Positions 40,722 to 52,700 of a DNA stretch of 64,000 nucleotides are shown here, piece by piece (within the stretch, counting starts at the first letter, position 1; each line of letters begins with the position of its first letter). The position numbers and the translations under genes were made by a program. Below the pieces are notes generated by a model, which was given only the letters and a program-made list of their open reading frames with translations, was not told the origin of the DNA and made no database searches. The stretch comes from Hybos culiciformis (Eukaryota > Arthropoda > Insecta > Diptera > Hybotidae), in the NCBI GenBank assembly GCA_964007475.1, contig OZ023275.1, positions 33,274,029 to 33,338,028 on the forward strand, in the 5' to 3' direction.

Positions 40722-43700
40722 ATGAAATTGTTGAAACAAGCATTTAGTTTTAATCAAATTAAGGCATTACTAAGAAAAGATCTTTTAGTAAGAATTAGAC
40801 AGCCAGTGAGTATATTAAGTTTTGTAAAAAAAATAATTTAATTATAATTAATATTAATTTTTAAACAACAATATTCTATTATTATTTTAAATTTTATTAT
40901 CCAGTGGATGACAGTTGTTCAATTTTTATGGCCGTGTATCATATTTATTTCGCTTTATACAGTTCGAAATCGTTATCAGCCAAATGTTATGCCAGAATGT
41001 CAATTTCCAACAAGACAACTTCCGTCCAAATATAATTTATTGCCATCAATTCATTCCTATATTTGTACAATAGATAATAAATGTGAGAGCATTGAAGAAT
41101 ACAGTGAGCTTCCTGATTTGGAAAAAGCTCCGTAAGTTCAGAATTTTTTTCATACTTTACAAATCTTTTTTTATGCATTATCTCTACTTCTTAATATTTA
41201 TTATTAGTTAAATACCCTACTCTGTAGTCTATAATAAAGATTAAGAAAATATCTCTATATAATATAAAATATATTTACTATAAGTCCTAAAAATAATAGA
41301 CTGATTGGTGACTGATTATAATACATACAGACAGATCTTTTTCAGTAGTATCACAGATTACGTGGAGCTTACAAAATAACATTTTCTATTTATGAATATA
41401 GACTATTGATTTTCAATCTGTGTTCCGCGGAACTCTAAGGTCACGAATTTAAGATCGATTTCAAATAACATTTTTACTTATTTTTCTTACATTAAGATTG
41501 ACTCCAATTTTAAACATTGCACAAATATTTCTGAATGAAAAGGCATTAAGTAAAGCCATTCTTGAATTACCAGTCAAAGAGAATTGGATTGGAACAGTAA
41601 CTGCTATTGGCCTGCATCCTAAGTTTAATGTAATACAAGGTGAGTAATTTTTTTAATTAATTTAAATTGCAATAAATAAAAATTGTATTATTTTTTATTC
41701 AAGAAAACATAAAAAAAGTTATTGCTAGAGTACCACAAGTCGAACAAATGATTAATGGTAGTTTTGACATTAAGAAAATGTTTTCAGGTATGTTTTTTTA
41801 AAAAGTCTTGTGATTTTTTATTATCATCAGTTTTATTTTGAAATTAATTGATTAAATTGGTTGATGTTGAATGAAATCTTTATATGTGAAACCAATTTTG
41901 TGTACTACAAACTACACTACCTATTATAAACTTACCTTACAAGTTAGTCCTGTAAAAATATCTGATAATTGAAAATTGATTAAAATTTGTGAAAAGTCCG
42001 CAACTTTGTGCAATAGAAAGGCTTAGGAACATTTAATGACTTTTATTTTAATTTAAACATTAATTTTTATGCCACATATAAAATATAACATTTGACATCT
42101 AATGCATAGGTGTATAATATACATAATTATACATTTATCTATTTATATATAACGACTATAATTTTTTACGCCAAAAATTAAACAAAATAAACAAATTTAC
42201 ATGCATTTTACATGAAACATAATTATAAAATAAAATTAATATACAATTTATGTTGTTTGAATTAAATTCATCTGAGATGAAGGATATGTTAATCTTCTGG
42301 ATAATCTTCTTTTTTGTAACACCGAAATTGGCAATGTATAAATTGGTTTTTTTTGTATCCATATTTTTGCCGCAAAAATTGTCTCACGTTTAAGTGCTTC
42401 CATTAACGTTATCTAAATTACATTGTACATGTAAAAATTAAATATTTTTTAAATTTTAATAAATTAACTTTTTTTGAAAATTATTACCTTTACTAAAAAT
42501 TATTAAATTATACTAATGTTAAGTTTAGGAGGACTCATCAGAATTAAGAACTTAATACCCACACTACAACTAGTGACTATTCCGAATTTTATTTGATATT
42601 AAACTTAATTAATTTTTATTGATAAAATTCAGGGATTACAAAACTTACTAACGATAATGCTAAATTTAATAAATCTATTTTTAAAAAACTTACTTTACTT
42701 TCGACTGCTACCTGATGTACATTCCAAAAAAATTCAATAATCCCTACAATATAACCAAAAAACAGTCCGACTCCTACTAACACAAATACACCACCAACAT
42801 GATTCATTGTTAATTCATTCTTATTACTTGACACTGGTGGAGTTTCACTAAAAATATGAATAAATTGCAATTATTTTTTTAAGTTTTGACATTATGTTGA
42901 ATGTATGTACCAAGGTAAAATAAATTTTTTATGGAATGGACTTTGAAGTTTCTTTTTTATTGTGAATAAAGCGAAATGTTTATTCAATTGAAAATTATGT
43001 TTCTAACATGAAATGGAGTCTTTATATATTATTCTGTATTTTTTCCAACTAGTTGAAGTTAATGTAAGTCCGAGTAAGAATAATGAAATTTAATGTAAAC
43101 AAAAAAAGAAAGAATTTTATGTAAATTGTATCGCCCTGTTTATAAGAACACAAAAAAAATCAAAATCAGGGTATTAATAATATCATATTTTATAATATTT
43201 TATGTAAGATCATTATCCTTATTCTTATTTAATATGTACCATGTTTCGTTCTCTGGTCTCCACCATTTTTTCTTTAACCTATACAGTTCACCTTGTTCAC
43301 TTAATTTTAATATGGAAACACTCAAATTTGATCTGAATAAAGAGTCTAAAAGAAAAATAATATTATTTAAAAGAATAATTAGTTTTTGCAGAGGGAAGTA
43401 TCAAAACTTGCTTTTTTCTTAACGAAATTGTTTGATATGTGGAATTTAGTGTCCTTATTCATATTGTTAACTGACAAATGATTAATTGTGTTAAATATAT
43501 TAATTCAACTCGTCCTATAATATAACCACCTATTTTTTCCAAAGAGAATAAATTTGTCATAATCAGTAGACAAATAAATATGAGCATGGAAATAATTTTG
43601 ATTGCCAACAACATAGATTAAATTTCTTGGTAACTATCTATTTTGATAACATACTAGATATAAAAATCAAAGAATCGTTAAATAAAGTCTCAAGTCTCAA

Positions 43701-46700
43701 TAACAGTTAATTCAAATATTGGATAAACACCTTTTTTTTAATTTTTTGTTCGGATTTATTGCAGAAATTGTAGTATTCTTTTTCATCATTCCCTTACCTT
43801 TTGGAACAGCAATTGCATAAAATTTTTCTCCAATATTATCACCAACTTGTTTGACCTTACAATCACGTGCCGCCATATATTCTAAAGTACTTGTTTCCAT
43901 GACATAAGCATAACCTCCTTTGAGTTGTTTAACCCGAGCTACTCCATCTTCATTATCATTAGCAAAAACACTAGGTCTTGTAGAAATCATTTTAGACCAA
44001 GCCGCTATATATAATGATTCATTAGAATCCTGAAAATATTATAATTAAGTATTTATTAGATATATAATTATGATGCGTATAACATGTAACCATATTTTTA
44101 ATTCGAACAAATAAGTAAACATACTCTAAAAAATGTAGCTGTACTGCCACCAGCATATAAACCAACGTGAATTTTATTTTGATCATTTAAACTCTTAATT
44201 CCCGTTATTTCTGAGCCTGAGCTTCGAGTGAATGTTAGAAATGCAACCAGGTTAGCTTTGTAAGACTCCAACATCATAAGAGACAGAAATGCCCACAACC
44301 CCGCGCCTATTCGGAAAGCTGGATCTCTAAAAATGTATTATATTTTTTACAAAAAAAACCCATTCTAATAATATTAATATTTACCTTGGCGCAAGATCAC
44401 ATCCTGCTCCTAGAATCGTTCCTATAATCGTTTTGTATAAAAATTACTTCAGAGCTTTAGAAAAGTTTTTAGTAAAAATAACGCTTGAACTTCCACACTA
44501 ATAAAAAAAACTTTTATAATTTGTATTTTTCGTGCTCCAATAAACATAGAATGATTTTCAAATACATATATATAGATACATACATATGTCAAAAATTATT
44601 ATTTTACCTGTGCATTGAAGTTCTGTCAGAAGTTTAAAAAATATTCAATAAATTAGAACTTTGAAACTGCGGCGATTATAATTTCACTACTATTTATGTT
44701 CTACTTACTAGTATTTCCAAATTTAAACTATAATTATTTTATGCCTATTATAGTCAAGAATACAGTTAATTATTATTTTATTATTAAATAATTTAAATTA
44801 AAATATAACTTATTTAAATATAAACTCGAATCAAAAGATAGAGAATATTTAGATAACACATACGACACTAATTTTAATTGTTAGAAAAATCAATTAAATT
44901 AAAAAAAAACATAAAATATTTTTCTTCTCTCAATATTTCTGCGTTAATAAAGCGCTGATGATTTGATTTTCACTTAATGATATTCCTGTACGAATCAATT
45001 CCAAAGCAGTTTACGTAACTGCGATTACTGGATAAAGAGAACTCCCAAATCCACAATTTTGTAAATGATTAAATTAAGGAAATTAGTTCATGCAAAAATA
45101 AAAATATAATTTTGCATGTAGACCGTGAATACTTACCGAGAACAAAGTGTATTATTTTGGAAAAAAATCTTAATGATATAAAATGTTACTGAAATCTTAT
45201 ATAAATACGTTATTATTTTCTTTATTTTGTAATTCACATAATTTTGTTGATTTATTATTTTTAAATCATGTTAAAAGTTATAAATATGATAGAAATATAG
45301 TTCAAAACAAAAGAATAAATTAGTTTAAAATTAAAACCTTGGTTACACTTAAATTTCGATTTTATAATTCTTAAAATTCCATTCAAACGATGTCTAGATC
45401 ATTCTTCTATTAGTTCTATAATCAAAATCAAAAAAAGACACTCCATCGTTTTTAAACAGATAGTTTTAATATCAAGTTTTAATTAAATTGACATTATGAG
45501 ATTGAGATTGCGACTGAGATGATCTTCTTGATTGCGAAACTGATCTTGATGCTGAATGGATAGGTTTTTTTGTTATCCAAAATTTCATAGCGAATACTGA
45601 CTCTTGTTTAAAAGCCGCTATTGGACTTATCTTAAATTAAAAATTGTTAAATTAATCATTGAAATAAATTGTTTTAATTTTTAGAACCTTATCTTCGACT
45701 GCTACTTGTTGAATATTCCACAAAAATTCACTGAAACCCAAAATATATGAAGCCAAAAGACCTCCGCCTAGCAGAACAAACACACCTCCTACTTGCTGTA
45801 TTGATAATTCATTAGTATTAGCAGCAGATGGTTTTTCACTAAAAAAAAAATGTCAGCTTTTATATAATATACTTATGATATTTATTCTTAATAGAATTGT
45901 AATTAAATAACATTACATTATTGAAGTACAATTTAAGAGTTGAAAGAATCACTTTAAGAAATAAAAAATAAAATACTAATTGATAAAAAATTTATCAATT
46001 AGAAAAATATAGACAGCCTTTAAGTATTATTTTGTTAATACTCTAAGTAGAATATTCGAGGGTGGCTTTAACGCAAAATAGGTTTATTTTTAAATAAAAA
46101 ATAAAATAAATCTATAACTACGATACGTTTTAGAATTTTAATATAATTGTGATGGCATAATTATGTAGTAAATGATTATTGCGAATCTTTAGGAGTTTTA
46201 CAACATAACCATTTCTTCAGCTAATAATAAGCAAATTATGTTTAATGTTTTGTGTTAATACCTGTAACGTATGTTGTACAAATAAATATAAATAACACAT
46301 TAAAAACAAAACTGCATATTAAATCTTGTTTTTGATTTTATTATTTGGATAATATAGTTGCCTTGTCAGTAGCTCTTCAACAAAATTACTTATATTATTA
46401 TGTTAGTAAACAAATAAAAAATTACATTGACTACAAATTGGATACTAAAAATTTACCATGTATTGTTAGTCATGGTTTTCCACCACCTTTTTTTCAACTT
46501 AAAAAGCTCCCCACTTTCACTTAATTTCAAGATAGAGACACTCAAATTTGATCTGAAAGGTGATTCTAAAATTTATAAATAAAATTAATATAGAATTTTC
46601 ATTTCGAAATTAGTTAAAAGTAATACTTACGTTTAGGAACAGCTATAGCATAATGCTTTTCGCCAATTGGTGGTCCAACCTGCTTAACGTCACAATTCCT

Positions 46701-49700
46701 TTCCATCATATACTCCAAAGTTGTCGTTTCAATTAAATACGCGTATTTTCCCTTTTGACTTTTAACACGTTCCAAACCTTCTATATTATCACCAGTAAAT
46801 ACTTTTGGTCTTGCGGATACCATTTTAGACCATGCTGATGTGTAAAGAGAATCATTCGAATCCTAAAATTCAAGAATAAGGCATGAGCTGAAAAGTTATG
46901 CTTCAATCCTCCAATTTAATTTTATTATAAATAAATGTCTACAAATCTTTATACTCTGGGCTACATTCAATAGTCGAATAAATCTTTCGCCTTTACTACA
47001 AATCTTTATCTTAAGCTAGAATTCAAATAAAACTTGCTCTAAAAAAATTAGCTGTACTCCCTCCTTCAAATGTTCCAAAACGAATTTTAGTTTGTTCTGC
47101 TAAACTGTCCAATCCAGTAATTTCGGTATCAATGCGGTTATATGTCAGAAAAGCAGCTAAATTGGCTGTATAAGAATTCAACATCATAAGTGCAAAAAAC
47201 CACCACATACCATTTACCAATCGCATAGATCCAGTTCTAAAACAGAATTTTTTTTATTTAAGTAAATATTCTTAGTTAAATATATATTTACATAAACTAC
47301 ATATGAACTTACTTTGGTAAAATATCGCAACCTTGACCCATAATAGATCCTATTAATAATAAATTTAAGCAGATGTTATTTATAAATAAATAGTGTATTA
47401 CTTATTATTTATACGCATAAATTTGTTATAAAATTCACTTTTATTCTCGGTGAAAATTTTTTTAGTACAATCATTGTTATACTAAATTTATATGCAAGCA
47501 CACATAATACATTAAACACGTATGTATGAGTATATCTGTGGCTTCAAATTATAACACTAAAATCGAATCAAGATCAATTCGGGTTATAAATATTAGCCAA
47601 AGTGACAACAACAGGTGCGAATTATAGGGATAATATCTATTTTTATTTTAAACGAAAATTTTATCATAAACATAATTAATCATAATTGATAATGCACCGG
47701 TGCTATATATTACGCAATTTTATTCACAAAACTTGATTTTAACATCTGTTTTGTGCAGATATTCGAGTATTTAGGATAAAAGATAAAAAATTATTCTCGA
47801 TGACTCGTACATCGTATTATAATATATTATTTTGAAATTTTATAGTTAGAGTTTTCAATTTTTCTATATAGGTATTTTATATGCAATTTGAAATCACTAA
47901 AATTACTATCCTGTATCATTTTCAAATTAAAATTTAATATAATTAAGAATTATTAAAAATGCATGATTGAGTATTTAAATTATGCATATCTACTAAATTT
48001 GTAAAGCTCAAATAAATTTTTTTTTGAAAATAAATATTTGAATTTATGTATTAATTTTATTTTATAAAATTGCATGTATAAAATTGTATATGTGTTAACA
48101 AAAAAATTTTATTTAAATTAAAACTTAATTTTAAAAATTAGGTTGACTTGGATATTTTTGTTTAATATATTAGTAGTATGACGATTTAACATACTTATTA
48201 TACTTACTTGCTTAACAATACTTTTTAATTGAAATTCGTAAATATAATGTATAAATTAGTTGAAATGACTATTAGGAAAAAAGTATAAATTTTTATGTAT
48301 GTAGTAGTTAATTTTTTATAATTAAAAGTTTTTATGTTTAAGCATTTTTTTTTTAAATCATTTATAAATAACTTCAAAATAAAGTTTAATTTTAAAATTA
48401 AAACTAGTTAGACCAAAAGCTCGAAATATTGTATCAAAAGATAATAGATTCCATTAATTAATAAATAGTAGCTATCGCAACATATTTAGTCAACAAATTC
48501 TCTTTGACAGTGATTAAAGTGTATTTTTGAAATTTTAATATGAAAATAAATAAATCAGGTCAATAAAATTATAACTAACATTAAAATGCGTGCAAAGTGA
48601 AATCTACAATCTAGCAAAAACCTAATTATTAAGCTAAGTATCAGTATGTATAACATAACGAAAAACATGATTAACGAAAACTTATTTTTTATTAAGATTT
48701 ACTTACTTTTTCATTTATTCATGCAAAATTATAAATATAACTTTATCTATAAATAATATTCAAATTCGTTTATATAATACGCTTTTCGCACTATCATCCG
48801 GAAAACAAGTTAGTTATGAGCAAAAATTAAATCAATCAATTTTTCTCAAGTACTTAAGGTTTACATTTATTTATTATTCTTGGTCTGTAATAAATAAGTG
48901 AATAAACTATATTATTAAAAATTATGTTTTTGATGCACAGGTTAGATTATTAAAATTTATGCAAGTAGCTAAGAACTATTTTTACATTCAGTCAGTTGTA
49001 TTTTTTCGACTTTAGAATGAATTTTTTTCTTTTGTAATAACTTATTTATTTGTTTATTTATTTAAAAAATTGAGATTATCGTTGGATTTGAAAGCTTTAT
49101 AATTGGGAAACTATGTCGTATGCATTACTTAAATACTCAGTAAGAAAATTTACTACTAACACAGGTAAAATTTTTCATAATGACATAATGAATATATAAA
49201 AAATAAAGTTGGACAGACTTTTGACTTTCTCTAGCTCATCTTTGTTAGTTAAAATTTATATCAGAGGCCGAGACGAAGTCATGAGTTCATTTTCAGATTA
49301 CAAAACTCCATAACTTCAATTTGAAATTTATATTTTTATAATATATGTAGATAATATGAAGAAATCATACCCATTGTTAACCATGTTGTGTTTATTATTG
49401 ACCATTTATTTTCAAGTTCAGCTGGATTTGGATTACAAGGATGAGGGTTTTCCCATTCGTTTTCAGCAATTCTAAAAAAAATTACATTTATAAATATTTT
49501 TTTTGGAATTGGTATTTAACCCTGGAACATAAAATACAGAAAGTATTAAATTTCGAAATATTGTTTAATTCTGGAACACATCCCGGAATTTAAAAACTTT
49601 GAATTTAAAATTCCGGAAATAAGAGAACCAGAAAATTTTTGTTCTGAAAAGTTTCCTAAAGGGGACTAAATATCCAATCCATAATTATTTAATTAATAAA

Positions 49701-52700
49701 CAACTCTCAATAATTTACCTTGACAGCAAAAATAATAAAATAGATACAATTAAATATGATGTAGCCATATAATACCACACTTCAAGTGAAAACGGTTTTA
49801 AAAATGAAAACATTTCTGGTTCAGGTGGTGGTTTATTGTAATACATAATACCAATTCCAAGTGACATAAACGGTACTGTAAAGTCTACAACCTCTCTTCT
49901 TTCTTGAGTAACTGTCAAATCACAAATTCCAAGATCTGCTTTCTGTTAGAATTCGAATTAAAGTTAGTATTTAATGTTCTTACTCTGTTAATAGAATCAA
50001 CTTAAGATTATAGAAAAATTTACCACATGTGTTTATTTTAGAAACAAGTACGCAGGTATAGATTTATTATAAATAAAACTTACATTGTCAATAAGTTGAC
50101 GAACAATGCCATTCCATTCTCCGGTTATAGGATCCTTTTTTCCATATTGATTTCCTTGTACGATTTCAATTGAATAATCAAATGGAAAAGTTTCTGATTG
50201 TGATAATTTATTTAGTAAATCGGCAGCATAACCCATAAAGCGATTGTTTCCTTGGAAATTTTCATCCTTATCATCTCTACATAAAAAATGAAAAAGGAAT
50301 AGATATACATATCAATATTTAACTAGAGGGGTTTAAAGACCCTTTAAAGACTTTGAACATAATACCAATTTTTCTTACTTATAATCTATATACGGAAGTC
50401 CAGTTCGTGCTACTACTTTCAAAAATGCTCGACCTGAAAAAGACACAATTTTTTTTGGTTTAACTTCTTCCGATTCTTCTTCGGATTCATCAGCTTTGAT
50501 AACATCACCAGTTAATGGAAAAAAATATTCCATTTCAATGTAATTTCTTTCTCCAAATTCATCAAATTGTATTTTTTTTGTTATGAAATTATTATCTGTG
50601 TCAGCTGCATATGTGTATCGGCGCATATAAGAAATTATTTCTTTACCAATACCGTGAGTGTACCACGGTATTTTTTGCTTATAACCCTTCTCACAATTGA
50701 TTGTTGGTTCAATAATCTGAATTTCTCGTTGAACATTAAAAATTGCATTTGTAACTAATTGGACAGCATCAAAAATTATGGCCGATCTTAATTCTCTGAA
50801 TTGCTTGTTCTACAAATTAAAAAATTAAAAAAAAAATATATTTAACTTACATTACGCATTGCATTTTTTTCAATGTTAATTAATCGTATTCTTACCATTT
50901 AAAAGAATTTAATTTTTTTAATTTTTATATCATCAAAAATTAGTGTTGTTGGAATGTCAATGAATTTTTATGAACTAACTATAAATAGAAAATTTATACC
51001 TGTGCATAGTTATTTTTATAATCAACACGAATTGCTGTTAAATTCGCACTAATAACATCCTTGAGCTGACTAATATCAACCAAATGATTATCCAAGTTTG
51101 ATAGAAAAATTGTCTAAAAGAGTGAAAAATTAATATCTAGCAAATTAAATTGTCAATGGAAATTATTCATACCTTATAGTGATCAGTCATATTGAATTTT
51201 GTGGCTGATTTCAAAAGTTCAAATAAATTTTCCGACTTGCAATCTAATATTATTTTGTGTGCTATGCTGTCGTAAATATTTTTCCATAAAACATCATAAG
51301 ATTCATCATTTTCAATTTTTTTTAATCGTATTCCGGATCGATGAAGTGGATATAACTGCATCACGTCTTGAAATTTCTCCAAAGCTTAAAAAAAAAAAAT
51401 ACTTATTTTATTTGAAATACAGTGGAGGTCCAATATAACGAATTACGATATAACGAATATTCCATATAACGTACAATGAAATTTTTTACATTAATGTCTC
51501 TAAATAGCGAATGTATAGAAATTTTAGTATCCGATATAACAAATTTTTATTCTTTTCTGGTTAAAACTTGAATTTCAAACAAAGCTAAGTAGGCGCAATA
51601 AAACACACTGAAGCTGTTCAATTTAAATTGGTGTGAAGCTAATGATGTTCCACATGCAGAAATTGCGATTCTACAAACTTTGCGAGAAAAAACTAATATC
51701 TTAAGTTTAAAAACCAAAATTAAACAAACAAAGATTCATAATTTTTTTAAATACATTATCTGAAAAATTACAACATGTTTAAACTTTTTCTGTTAATTCA
51801 TTTAATTTAAATGATTTTATTTTTTCGTTATCAAAAATTTGAAAAATTATTAGATTAATGAAAAATGTGAAATTTGAACACTATCATCAGTTAAATTTAA
51901 TGTTTTGAAATTTTCCAGTCGTAATTGTACATGCTTTACAGACTTTGAGATATTAAAAACTCTTGAGATATATTTTCAATTATTTTACTAGGTGTAGAAC
52001 AAGATGTCGTTGAACGTGAACTTGGAAATATCGATGGTATTAAAAGATCTTTATTAACTATTGCAATTAAATAAACAGGAAAAGTTAACGAAATCATTTT
52101 TTAAATAAGTTCTTCGTACCATTTGATGCGATTTTGTCGTGATTCTATGTCTAGTCAATATTTAGGTTTTAACAATTTTTTTAAATATATTTTTCTTCTA
52201 ATCGTTTGTAAAATTCGTATTGTGTGTTAGGAAGGATATGATATTTATTATTTTATCATTTATAAATTTTGTTTGTCATTGTTAATATTGTTTCAAATAT
52301 TTTACTGAATATTTACAGAAAACTGATGGGACGATAGAAATTTGGGCTATTTCTAGGCTTGGATTTTATATTCTAATAATTGAAAAATAATTATAATTCT
52401 AACCAGCGTTAGAAGTAATAATATATATAAACAAATAACGATCAGCTTATAATTTGTATAAAAGATATTTAAACTTGAATAAAAACTATTTATTAACTTT
52501 TTATGAATTCTTGAAAATTATTCAATCTTTTTTTCATTAAAAGTATTATTATCTTATAATTAGAAATGGAATATAAAAATTGGTAAGGTTGTTTATTATT
52601 ATTACTTAAATCCGATTTTGCATATCTTATCTCGCGCGTGTTTTGGCAAATTAATATAATTAGGTATGTTGATTTAAAGTTACAAATATAAGTTTATGCT

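Noticed and set aside
43126..43422. Plus-strand 98-codon frame
   Set aside because: Antisense to the S2/M4-linker exon of the second receptor cassette, which has conserved [14 protein letters not shown] coding on the minus strand.
42248..44421. Reading the second receptor copy as an independent complete gene
   Set aside because: No signal peptide, ATD, S1 or M1 exons exist in the ~1 kb before it; upstream lies the stop of the complete receptor.
42248..44421. Reading the second receptor copy as an obvious pseudogene
   Set aside because: All six exons are open, in phase and bounded by consensus splice sites, and ligand-site residues remain.
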